DNA from: Solen grandis
Lineage: Eukaryota; Mollusca; Bivalvia; Adapedonta; Solenidae
Assembly: GCA_021229015.1 (NCBI GenBank)
Contig: CM037782.1
Span: forward strand, 37,122,912 to 37,186,911
DNA length: 64,000 bases
Direction: 5' to 3'
Under the pieces are notes generated by a model. That model worked only from the letters and a program-made list of their open reading frames with translations. It ran no database searches and had not been told where the DNA came from. This document shows, one piece after another, positions 22,891 to 35,300 of this stretch. The position numbers and the translations under genes are program-made. Every line of letters begins with the position of its first letter. Position 1 is the first letter of the stretch.

Positions 22891-24104
22891 CATCACCTCA
22901 TAGTAATTGTAATACATGTAGTTAAGATAAATGACACAATAAATACAAAAATAATTATCAAGTTTTGACATTATTTTAATAATATAACAAATCATTTCAA
23001 CTAAAAATACACATCTTCGTTACATTTTTTTTCATCATCAACGAACGAGACATATATGCTCCACAAAAAGGATCCTAGTACCCACCGATGACAGCTGTTG
23101 AATATCACAATAATATCTACATTGTACACTTCCCATTCGTATATATACAAACTACTCAATCATATTCTGATGAGCCATTATAATTATGGACATTCGAACA
23201 GTTTCATCAACACACTGGTATGTGGTTAAAATAAAGGTATGAACACTTATAAAACATTGGTCATTAAATGTAGACTAGTTGCTGTACTACCCTACACGAA
23301 AATTACCCGATACGAAAATGGAATCTGACAGAAGCACGAATAATCATTACTTGCAGGTTTAATACGTAGGATATCAATACTGTGAATTTCAGAACTATTA
23401 TCAGGTTATTTATTATCTAGTTTTAGAACGCTGGACTTCCAACTTTCCTGACCTATTTGGGTGGACATAAATCTGGTCAGATCTGATTTCTATGGCAAAG
23501 ATCTCCAGCTTTTGATATTTTAGTGAGAACCCAAATAAACCAAATATAATATCTTCTAATAGACATAGCATTCCCAAGCAGCAATATTTCCTTTCACAAC
23601 TAAATTCCTCTGAGCTGGAAGCTTTCATACAATTCCTGTTATTCTGGAACACAAAGATATTGATAAAAATTCTTTTAGTTGCTTCTGCAGTTCCAATGTT
23701 TATGGTACCTGCATTAACTTGCTAAAAAATTATAATGCCCTCAGCACCATGTGCATTCCAGTTACTTGACCTTGTATTAAAACAAATAAACAAGAAACTT
23801 AAAAATAAAAAGATCTAAAACATAAAAATAGCTGATCGAGATTTATAACATATGCAAATAATGCATAAAAAGATTTTACACATTTATGTATAAACACCAA
23901 GCAAGACACCACACAAACTGCTCATAATTCATTCTTCATGTACAGAGAACTTTAGTTCTGTCCTCTCAGTCTGAGGTCATTCATTTAGACTGATAAGAAC
24001 AGCCACATGGTGGCATTTGTTATAAATATGATTATCACAGACAAGTCACATCCTTCGTATGCAACACTAACATTTATAACTGCACACTTTACTTCATCCA
24101 GGTG
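22891..24104. other. Intergenic region and probable 3' UTR of the DNAJB gene
   Basis: AT-rich sequence downstream of the minus-strand DNAJB stop codon. I see no gene here; part of it must be the 3' UTR of that gene, but the poly-A site cannot be fixed. Confidence 0.4.
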
Positions 24105-25849
24105 TTAAGAATCTGGTAAGCAGTCTGACAAAATCTCCTTTGCACTTGATGACATTTTACTTGGGAATCTAATGTCAAATTCCACTATTAAGTCTCCTCG
24201 ACGAGTTGGTTGTTTAGGAATTGGTAGACCCTCTCCCTGAATTCTCTTCACTGTGTTTGGCTTAACAATTTCATTGAGACGGAGGGGTATCTTGCGTCCA
24301 TCTATAGTTGGCACTTGCAGTGTTGTACCACATAAAGACTGAAAAGGAAATAAAAATAAAACATATATTGGCTTGCAATGGTTTATGATAAAAAGCAGTC
24401 TAAGAAACATTGAAAATGTCAAATCTTTTAATCTATTGCTATGATTATCCTTTTTATAATGACATTTGAGCCTTTTAAAGCTGGTTTAAGTGTTCAGAAC
24501 TATATTCACAATGTCAGAAAAGAACAAACAAAAAAAAACTTCTTGAAAGGATTTTGCAAGAATAAAAACTAGTTTTGAGTTCTCCATATAAGCAGTACTC
24601 AGTACTGGGGAGCTTGCAGTATCTGTTAACAAATAGTATCTGTGATTTGTTTATAATTTGTCAAATATATCTTTTTTAAAACATTGTGTAGGGTTTAATT
24701 TGACAATATTGTCAGCAAAACACTGATACTACTCATTCATGGATACTGCTTGCACACCAGAAAATAGATGGTAATTGTTTATACTGATCAATATACTTTT
24801 TTGTTTGATTTCCTAAGAGATGCAGTTATTAAATATCTTTCCCAGTTTGATGGGCAGAGCCAAGTGTTTCAAGGAACTGACCCCAAAGCCTATAAAAAAT
24901 CATGTCAGTGATTTTTTTTTAAATAATATTTTATTTAATGAATTCTTTCAAAACTTCAGGCTGGTAATGACTACTGATTAACACCAATAACCATCTGATG
25001 TAAAAGTCATGAAATGACACTTACCTGTTTAAGTGAAATCGTGGATTTATATCTGATATCGCTGCCATCTCGGGTGAAAGTTGGATGAGGTTTATCTCTT
25101 ATCACAAACACAATGTCTGCTGGCACATTATTTGGTGTCTGGTCACCTTCTTTTGGAAATGTTATTTTTGTACCTGCCTTCCAGCCTGGTTTCACATCTA
25201 TAGTTAAAATTTTATCCTCCATTCTTGTTGAACGTCCATCTGGATTCAGAACTTTTCTAGTTATCTTCAGTTTCTTTGTTGTGCCTTTGTAAATATCTTC
25301 CAAAGACACTTGTAAGTCTCTAACCACAGCATTGTCTTGTTGTTTCCTTCTGGGCATTCCACCCATTCCATGACTGAATCCACCAAAATTCTGACCAAAT
25401 GGGTCATCGTCTGTTTCCATAGGATCGCCACCATGACCTGATGTGAAATGTGTGTAACGTGTGGGTCCACCACCTCCAAAAGACCCGCCTGGCCCTCCGA
25501 AACCGAAGAAGTTCTCAAAGGGATTTTCATCGCCAAAGAACATTTTGAAGGTTTCATGGGGATTCCCATGATATGTATAGTGGTGAGTGCTGGGACCACC
25601 GTGGCCCCCGCCCGAATTTACACCACCTGCCTTCAGTCCTTCTTCTCCATACTTGTCGTAAACCTCTTTCTTATCCTTGTCACTCAGAACATCGTATGCC
25701 TCCGACACTTCTTTGAACTTTTCCTCTGCATTAGGAGACTTGTTCTTATCTGGGTGATATTTAAGCGCCATTTTCCTGTATGCTTTCTTGATCTCGGTTT
25801 CATTTGCAGTTCTTGGAATACCAAGGATCTTGTAGTAATCCTTCCCCAT
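24105..25849 (-). CDS. DNAJB4-like: DnaJ homolog subfamily B (member 1/4/5-like), type II HSP40
   Basis: HSP70 co-chaperone that delivers clients and stimulates HSP70 ATPase. Coding exons on the minus strand: 25849-25025 (275 codons, ATG at 25849) and 24338-24105 (77 codons plus TAA), joined in phase 0. Donor CAG|GTAAGT and acceptor TTTTTCCTTTTTCAG are clear. Total 352 residues, close to the vertebrate relatives at about 340. The J domain (1-70) has the HPD triad at 32-34. A Gly/Phe-rich linker spans about 75-150. C-terminal substrate domains follow ([45 protein letters not shown]). There is no cysteine-rich zinc module, so it is class B. It ends in CLPDS, as family members end in LP plus a few residues. 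It shares a promoter with RPF1, and a heat-shock element lies upstream. Confidence 0.93.
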
Positions 25850-25996
25850 ATTGAATGTCTCTAACTCTCAGTTACACGCACACAGATGTTCAACGTATCG
25901 CTAACACGTTCACTTCTACGATTGTATTTTCTGAGTGATGTGACGTTTCGCTGTGCTTTTACACACTGGTCGGTAAATCCTGTGTATTCGACAAAA

Positions 25997-26014
25997 TTCC
26001 AGAACGTACGAGAA
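25997..26014. promoter_or_regulatory. Heat-shock element (HSF site), four pentamer-type units
   Basis: TTC-CA-GAA-CG-TAC-GA-GAA: four alternating 3-base units at exact 5-base spacing. Only the third deviates (TAC for TTC). The spacing and inverted order are those of functional HSF trimer sites. It lies 148-165 bp upstream of the DNAJB start codon, fitting a stress-inducible HSP40. Confidence 0.75.
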
Positions 26015-26016
26015 TT

Positions 26017-26024
26017 TGACGTCA
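26017..26024. promoter_or_regulatory. CRE/ATF palindrome TGACGTCA
   Basis: Exact consensus CREB/ATF octamer, two bases from the heat-shock element in the shared promoter. Confidence 0.6.
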
Positions 26025-26309
26025 TTTCCTCAGGCTCCATACAGTTTTAACCAATGAAAATTTCGTATTCTTTAGGAAATCCCCAGCGTTACTATTTTGA
26101 GAAATATTAGGGGTTAATCATTATTTCAAACGACATTAGAAATATATATGTGTACCTTTAGTGATTTCACAACCTGTATTTCATTTAAGCGAAAAATATT
26201 TAGAACAAATCATATATATAGAAAGTTTGACGTTGAAACAAAATGATTTGAAATATTAGTTTAATCAATATAGTGAAAAAGACAGCATTCTCCCATTGAA
26301 AGTTCCAAC

Positions 26310-29300
26310 ATGGCGTCGACCAGTGGCACGATGATGGATGAAACTGAAGATGGTTTGCCAAAACCAAATATTTCTCAGATTAAAAACAAAATCATCCGAC
26401 AAGAAATGTACAGGAAAATGAAATATGAAAAGAAAAAGGTATACGTTGTTTTGTTCGAATATAGGTAGAAATAGTGTATATAGTGAACGGGAGCTAACGT
26501 GAGCGATTTGACTCCTGTTTTAACATCGTGTAATGAATGTAAGCTGGGTACCGACTCGCACCGTGCGCGAACGTTCACATGGCGGAATTAAGGTCTGGAG
26601 AATCTAAAGTATCTAATATTCGCCATTGTAGTCCAAAAATAATGATAATAATAATAATACCAGAAAGACAAATAAAAACACCACAAATCTGTATTAGATT
26701 TATATCCAAATGCATCAATATATTTCCTTCAAATGTAGATCATTGTCAATGGTAATTGAAAACAAAGTATCTGTCCATAAAAATATTTCCAAAACTGTTT
26801 AAAGTTCTCGTTAGTTAAATCAAAATGAGTCTTATAAGAGTATGGTAGGCATATTAATCTCTACTGTGATCTTCTCCAGTTATTTTTTTCGTAATGGCCT
26901 AACCCTAACCCCAGCGGAGGCCAATACGGAAAAAATAACCCGAGAAGATCTCAGTAGAGATTAGTAGGCATATATACTAGACAAAACTTATAAGTACTCC
27001 GACTAAAGTTTTGTCTATAGCATTTGTTGTATTCAAAATAACATATTTTTGGTTTTCTATAGTTTTCCACAAAAATTGGCTTCACAGAGTTGATTATACG
27101 TCAAAATTATTCAAGCAGACAACAGACTGAGCCAATGCACATTTAAATATATTTACTGGGCATATGTTTTGGAAAATATATATTCTCTACAAGTTTGAAA
27201 TCTGAGTACTTACAAGTTTCGTTAAGTGTAGATGCAAAAGACATATAGAGACGTTGGTTTACATTAGTTATTGGAAGTTTTAACATTGTAAAAAGAAGCA
27301 TAAGTGACATGCTACATAATTTGACATTCATTACTGAATGATTGTGTTTTTCTTTATCCAAGACATTTTCAAATAAATAAAAAAAGGTTTGGAAAGAAGT
27401 GTCAATCATTTTTGCAAAGGTTTGTCCATCAAATTACGTCATGCTGGAGGTGAAATCTCACGTCAATGTGCATAGCTTGAAAATATCAAATGGCAAGAAC
27501 TGAATACTTAAAGATACTTGTTGTCTTCTCAGGATTTCATAACCACAGACTTTTTCCACTTAATTTTCCATTTAAAAATTGTTTCCAAAGACATTAGACC
27601 TAAGTGCTACAATTATCCACAGGTTACAGTTATCAGCTTGTTCTTATATTTTCAATGGTCTATTGCAATGAAATGCATATTATCCTACCTATATTTGCAT
27701 CACATAATCACAGAAGAATTCCAAGACACTTGCTATTTGACTTACAGGCATACATGCCATATTTTCAGTATGTCTCCCAGGGAGATTTGAAATTTTCACA
27801 GGGAGATTTGGGGTCCAGCCAGGAAGATTTTAAGACATATATCGAAGAGACGTTCTTAATAAAAAATAAAAAAAAATACACATTTGATTACCCCTTCATT
27901 AAATTCATTAACAGCTTATATTATATACTGTTTATTGCATTTAATGTAATTTATATGTGAAAAAATTACAAAATTTATTAATAAATCTAATTCAAATAGA
28001 AACTTAACTTTCCACAAGCACTGTTTTACATTAAATGCAACACTAACTTGTAACAAATTGGAGAACATTCCATTTACATCAAACACATTTAAATTGATAC
28101 AGTATCTTTGATTTATTGAATGATTTCTGATCATATGGTTTTAATTAATGGGGATGAATAAAAATAAAAAGTTAGATCATATTTACATAATAATACGTTC
28201 ACCTTCCGTCTGTGTATTCTTTTTTTCTGAATTAAATTGCTTTTAGCTAAAATATTATTTACCTTAAAATATTTATCGTGTACGGTATGGTGATATGAAG
28301 TGGTTACCCAACTCTTCCGATCATGACATCTCATTATAGTAAATTACTCAGCAGACAATATCCCTTGTTTATAAGTCATTGTCGGTGCGAAAATTGCAAT
28401 TCATTTGCAATTTATCGCTAGCTGAGGTGTACTTTCTATGATGTGTCAATATGATGAGTTTTGTTAAGATTTAAATGATTAGTAAACAGTTGATCTAATT
28501 ATCATTTATTGTTTACACTTCCGGTAAGTAATGATTAGCTATTCTCCGGGACCTTTTTTTATCCATGATAAGATTTATGTCTTTATTACAGTGTACCATC
28601 CTAACCTTACTCATTCTAGCTTTATATTGCCTTGATAGCTGCTAATTACCCGACGATAATTGTTTCAACTGATAGAGTGTCCAATCTGCTACCTGTCTGA
28701 ATTATGCAATTTGATTGGATAAGGACGATCACACATTGCTTGTGGCTGTGTACAGCACACTGGTCAGGATTGATACTTACACATGTTCTTACGTAATCTT
28801 CCTACTGCTGTATCATAGCTCGGTAATACAATGGATTATACGGAGTTCAAAGGGAAACCAGTTTGATTTAAGTCAGACCGGGAGATTTTCACCTCCCCGC
28901 GGGAGATCGGGAGACAAGTCAAAATCCCGGGAGATTTAATCTCCCACCGGGAGATATGGCATGTATGCTTACAGGTCAACACAACTTGCTCAAGGTGAGC
29001 TTTTGTTATTGCCCTTTGTCTGGCATCCATCTTGCGACGTGCTTCATCAACAATTTGGCTTGTTAACACTCTAGAGGCCATATTTTTAGGCCAATCTTCA
29101 TGAAACTAGGTCAGAATGTTTGTCTCCATAAATCTGGACAAGTTTCGAAATTGGGTCATGTGAGGTCAAAAAGGAGGTCACACAATCAAATCTTATAAAA
29201 ACTTTGTTAACATTCTAGAGGCCACATTTTTGGCCCAATCTTCATGAAACTTACTCATGAAATGTTTTTCTCCATAAAATCTTAGACAGGTTTGTATTGG

Positions 29301-32300
29301 GACATGTTGCGTCAAAAAGTAGGTCACAAGGTCAAATCTTAGAAAAACCTTGTTAATACTCTCAATCTTCATTAAATTTGGTCAGAATGTTTTTCTCTAT
29401 AAAATCTTGGACAAGTTTGAATTTGGGTCATGTGGGGTAAAAAGTAGGTAATGAGGTCAAATCTTAGAAAAACCTTGTTAACACTCTAGAGGGCACATTT
29501 TTGGCCATAGTGTTATGTTATTGGACTCTAGCTAGACGCTATTGTTACATTGTCATTGCTACTAACCTATTATAGATACAATTAGAGATTATAACATGAC
29601 CGTTGCATTAGTTATGCAACGTCTGTCTCAGTTGTGACTGTCGTTAATACAAATATTTGTTATTATTTAATACATATGGTTACTGTCTGGCTGGATGGTA
29701 ACCAACCAATAATTAAGCTGACCGGTCAAGGGTCTAGGTAAGCAGATCTTGTGGGATACCTAGAGAGATCTTGTTAGAGCCGCGAGACTACCTCCAGCAC
29801 GACCTTGCCAGATACCTTGGGGACTGAATAAATCTATTGCCAGCCACCACTGTCTCGTGTGAGTTTATTCCGGCCATAACACTACAATATCTTCATGAAA
29901 CTTGGTTGGAATGTCTGTTTCCATAATATTTTGGGCAAGTTTGAAGTTGGGTCATATGGGGTCAAAAAGTAGGTCATCATGAAAAATCCAACATATGTTG
30001 CTCATTTATAATCAGGTGAGCGATTCAGGGCCATCATGGCCCTCTTGTTTTATTGGCTCACCTGAGCACTTGTGCTCAGGGTGAGCTTTTGTGACCGCTT
30101 TTTTCTGTCGTCCGTCGTCAACAATTACTTGTGAACACTTGCTTCTGAGGCAACAGTTTTGGCCCAATCTTCACGAAACTTGGTCAGGATGTTTGTCTAC
30201 ATGATATCTCGTATGAATTCGAAATTGGGATATGTTGGGTCAAAAATTAGGTCACCAGGTCAAATCTTAGAAAAATCTTGTGAACACTGTAGAGGCCTAC
30301 ATTTTTGTCCCAGTCTTCATTAAACTTGATAAGAATGATGACCGCGTGAATTCCCAGTTGAGTGCAATTTCAGGTAGGATCAAAATCTAGGTCACTTAGT
30401 CAAATGTTAGAAAAACACTTTAGATGCCAGATTTTTTGTCATCATGCCTAACACAGCCATTTTATTCAGGTGAGCGACACAGGGCCATCTTGGCCCTCTT
30501 GTTTCATAAACACAAACGTAAAAGAAGGTTAGAGTGCATCCTGTACATTTCATTTGTTGCTATTTTAATTGCTTATGTCATCATTTAAGTGATGGTGTCC
30601 GTGAAAACTGTGTTTTTGTAATTTTGACTAAGGTAAAATTCATCTGCTTCTGGTTAATACTGCAAAGCTTTGAATTTGCTACCACCAAATTATTGCATTT
30701 TTTCTCATTTTCATATAATTGGGTGCGGGATAATTGAAACATGAATCTTAAGCATGCAAGGCGTTGAAGAGTTATCGGCACATTTGACAGTTTAAATAAC
30801 AGTATAATGAGACTTATATAATGACTTTACTGGCCAGTTTGATTGTATTGTTAGGGAGACATTCAGAATTTTAAGGAATCTCATACTTATGAAAATGATA
30901 AAAGAAAAAAAAACCATCATTGATGTACAATATATGACCATTCAAGAATACAAGTTCTAGAAAGAAAGAAGTTATACAATACAACAAAAGAAGACAAGAT
31001 AACTAAATAAACTCATGCATATTAAAATCATTTAACAAAAACACACATACCTTAATTAAGATGCTAATCATTGTCAAAAATGAAATGTACTGATAACTGT
31101 CTTACACTGCTGATAACTATCACATGCTTGTGACATTGTTTGCATAAAAATATCACAGCATGCAAAATCACAGTGCACCGGATGAGTAATCAAACAACTA
31201 ATCAGAGCTGTTAAAATGAAATACATTGTACAACATTGTTTATTCAACCTAGTATAAGGTCAGCGTGAAATTCACTGTTAAGGTGCCGATAACTGTAGCA
31301 CTTGCTCTAGTATTTTCTTTTGGACATAAAAATAAAAATTTCAAAATAAAGCTTTTACAATTCATTTCTAAATATGGGTTTAACACCATCTGTAATGCAT
31401 TTCTTTTTACAATCACAAAATGTTGCATTTGGTGAGCATTCGTCTGTAGATTGTATTGATAGGTGTATTACACAAAGAGTTACAAATGACCATTTAGGAA
31501 TGAGCTGCTATAGATGATGTGAGTTACTTGGCTATTCAGCATGGACCCATGCCCACTCTCTATTGTTTTTCCCTCTTCTCTTTCAACCCCAACATTTCCA
31601 GAGAATACATACATTCAATTGGTCCCTGTTTGTCTATGCTTTACTGTGAGGGAGTGTGGGCCTTTCAACCGACAGTAAAAATAGAAAGAAATCATAAATT
31701 GGGACACATTGAAGTTTGATATTTGAAAATCTGTTTTAAGGACCATGGTTACCTGGCAATATTATTAAGTATGTTGAATGTGGCCATTACCTGGTAGAAG
31801 TACTTCTGGTATTTACCAAGGCAAAGAGATTTCTTCAAATTCATTGTAAGAAAAGTGTCAGCAGCACATGTAGCAGGTCCTCCGTGGCTGAGAGGGTAAA
31901 GTCGCTGACTTCAACACTCACTCAGCCCCTCACCGCATGGGTTTGAATCCCAGCAGGGTCATTCGAATTTTCATGTGAGGAAGCCTTCCAGCTGGCTTGC
32001 GGTAGGTCAGTGGTTCTACCCGGATGCCTCCGTGTATTCGGGGTCTTCCTCCACCTGTAATTAGCTGGACGTCGCTATATGACTGAAATACTGTTGAAGC
32101 GACGGTAAACTCAAATAGTCAAGTCAATTATATGTAGCAGTAGATCGGGTGTAATTAACAATGTAATGATACTCCTTTCATGTAAACCTGTTAATCTTTC
32201 TTTAGTATGATTGTGATTGAAAAAGAATTAACAGGACACATGTCAATGATTTTTCCCCTAAATGGTTGGTTAATGGGATTTAGACCACAGGAGTTTGAAG

Positions 32301-35300
32301 TTCTGTCAAAAAATAAGTGATATAGTAAAAAAAAAATTATGCTCTATTTATAATTAAAAAACAACAGCACAAGGGATGCAATGCCTTTTCGCCACTCAAC
32401 ACATGTTTAGCTGAATTATACGAACAGAGTAATGAATGATAACAACCTAGCTAGTCCTTTGCCTTTTGGCAGTTTATTACCATTATCTTGTCATAAACAT
32501 TTCCAAAATTTAAGGGTGCTAAGATCTAGAGAAAATATACCTGACTGCAGATTTGAAGGTTGTGGGTTCGAACCCTTTATGAGGCAAGATTTTTCCCAGA
32601 AGCAATTAAATTAGTTGTCCAACCCAGGAACCGTAATAAGGAATCAGATTAGTATAAGCTACAAGAACTTTTTTCCCAGTCAAAATGCCATTCAGTTTAA
32701 TCCCAGGAGTTGTCTGATCAGGGACTCCTCTATTTGCTAACTACAATAATGTACATGTATTTCAGATTTTTGAAGTCTGCACAACAAAGAAAAGTTATTT
32801 GTTTTAAACCCCTTTTAAAGTCATGTCAATACTCATTAAGTTGTAAATATGAACATTCAAGTAAAAGACTTGGCAATGTATGTAAAGGATGTTGAAGTGT
32901 ATAGAGTTAAACTAGAAAACTTTTATGTATTTTTATTTCTTTTTTATCAACAGATGAAGATAAAGGAAAAAAAGAGAAAAATGAAAGAAGCAAAAGAGTC
33001 TGGGGAAAAGGTAAGTCACTTTTATGTTTGTTGATTAGTGATTAGTCAAAAGCTCTGTAATGTAATCAGATCATTTGCTATAAGTTTGGGATTATATAGA
33101 GAAAGATATATATTTTCAAGAGTGTATTTTTTTTTCAATATTTTTCACCAGTGCCCCAAAACATGTTTTTTATTTTATTAATTTTCAAGTCATTTTCAAG
33201 TACCAGTATTCAGGTGTGTTTTTTGAAACTGTCTGAAAATATTGATATTATTATTGGATTGTGAAACTTTTACCTTTTAAATTAGTATATATAATGGAGA
33301 CATCAGTGTAAGTCAGTAGATAAGGGAGACTACCCTGTATGTCTTGTAGTTGTTGCCTTGTACAAAAACTTTGAACACAGTACTTTTCATGCTTTGTCAT
33401 CAAGAATATTTCTTTCTTTTCTAGGTTCCAAAGCAGGTCCCAAAAACGATTGAAAGCATGAGGGTTTTTGATGAAACAATGGTCAACCCAGAGGATGAAG
33501 AGGTATGGTAACACCCTTATTATGGTTAATGACATTAAGTTTTTTGTAATAAATTATAAGCGACCATGTACCATTGTGACTTCAAGTCCCATTCTGGTCA
33601 TATTTTGGGTGAGAAAGCCTTCTAGCTACCTTGTGATAAACCAGTGGTTCTACTTGGATGCTTCATGTATGTGAGGTTTATTCTGCTATACCTGTTATTA
33701 GGGTATCAGGGTGTTGTTGTTGTATGACTGAGATATTGTTGGTGTGATGGTAAATTGTAATTGTATGACTGCTCAGGTGGCAAAATCTCATTTCATTTTA
33801 CTTGTCCAGGAACAACTAAAATTAAAATTTCAGTTGTCCGTAGCAAAACACTACTTGTCTGTATTTTTTTGAAAAACTATTGATATTAAATATGGAAATA
33901 AATGAAATTGTATTACTACTCTCAATAAATTAATTTAGGCATGTAAAAAAACATTATGTTAACTACTTAACACGAAATTTGAACATTTTTTTACTGACTG
34001 ATTTAACAATCAAACTGTTTAACTCAGCAGAATTGTCTTATGCATCTTTTATTGCCATCAAATTGTTTCGCTGAGCCCTCATCATTGACTCTAAGCCATG
34101 GAATGTCTTTAAGGCATGATTCTTAAAATGATCTTTAACGCTTTGTTCTATCGTATTTTTAATCTCAGTCTTTTATTGTTTTCTTGGGGGTTTGATTGGG
34201 ATATTTTTCCCCTTTCCTTGTTTAAGAAGATTTTTAATAAGAAATTGATCCATTTGACAAGGAACTTACCGATTAAAGACTGTGTGTTAAAGTGATGATT
34301 TTAAGAAACAAAAATCATAGTTGCTTATCCAGTGAGTCTTTGATAATCAGCACAAATTTGAAACAAAACCAGTCAAAACGGAATGGTTTAATATGCGGAT
34401 CATCTTGTAAGATGCTGAAAAATAAATTTTATTTGACAGATGCAAGACAGGGATATCTTTACAGTTGAAGTGCTGCAGTTTAGAGTTTTGAATTTAAATT
34501 TTTGCTACGGTTTGGGATTTTTGGTTGTCCAAGGACAAGTCAACAGTGAAAATTTACTTGTCCGTGCCGGCAAATGTACGACTCGGACAACTCTGACAAT
34601 GGATTTCGCCATCCCTGCTGCTATGCAAGTGATGTTAGACTGAGATATTGTTGGTGTGATGGTAAATTGTAATTGTATGACTGCTATGCAGGTGATGTTA
34701 GACTGAGATATTGTTGTTGCTGATGGTAAATTGTAATTGTATGACTGCTATGCAAGTGATGTTAGACTGAGATATTGTTGGTGCTATAGTAAATTGTAAT
34801 TGTATGACTGCTATGCAGGTGATGTTAGACTGAGATATTGTTGGTGCTATAGTAAATTGTAATTGTATGACTGCTATGCAGGTGATGTTAGACTGAGATA
34901 TTGTTGGTGCTATAGTAAATTGTAATTGTATGACTGCTATGCAGGTGATGTTAGACTGAGATATTGTTGGTGCTATAGTAAATTGTAATTGTATGACTGC
35001 TATGCAGGTGATGTTAGACTGAGATATTGTTGGTGCTATAGTAAATTGTAATTGTATGACTGCTCTACAGGTGATGTTAGATGAAGCCCAGGATGAGATG
35101 GCAGCCTACTTTAAGAGGGAGACTACACCCAAGATTCTCCTGACAACCTGTGATAGGCCTGGACCGGTAAGTGAACCAGCGCATGTGTGTAATAATATTT
35201 CTCTCAATTTGAGATTAACTCAAATGTTGTAAGGTCTATAACTCTCTATTACTGAATAATATCTTAAATATATTGAAATATTTAGATTATTTAAATGCTA

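Larger units (their letters stand above)
25850..26309. promoter_or_regulatory. Bidirectional promoter between DNAJB and RPF1
   Basis: 460 bp separate the two divergent start codons, so both 5' UTRs and promoters must lie here. It contains a heat-shock element (25997-26014), a CRE palindrome TGACGTCA (26017-26024) and a CCAAT box (26051-26055). No clear TATA box was assigned to either side. Confidence 0.75.

Noticed and set aside
22625..22995. Open frames of about 90 codons on both strands
   Set aside because: They fall in degenerate dispersed repeats and show no conserved pattern.
26895..26920. Interstitial telomere repeat
   Set aside because: Only two units of CCCTAA in a foldback loop; too short to call a telomeric remnant.
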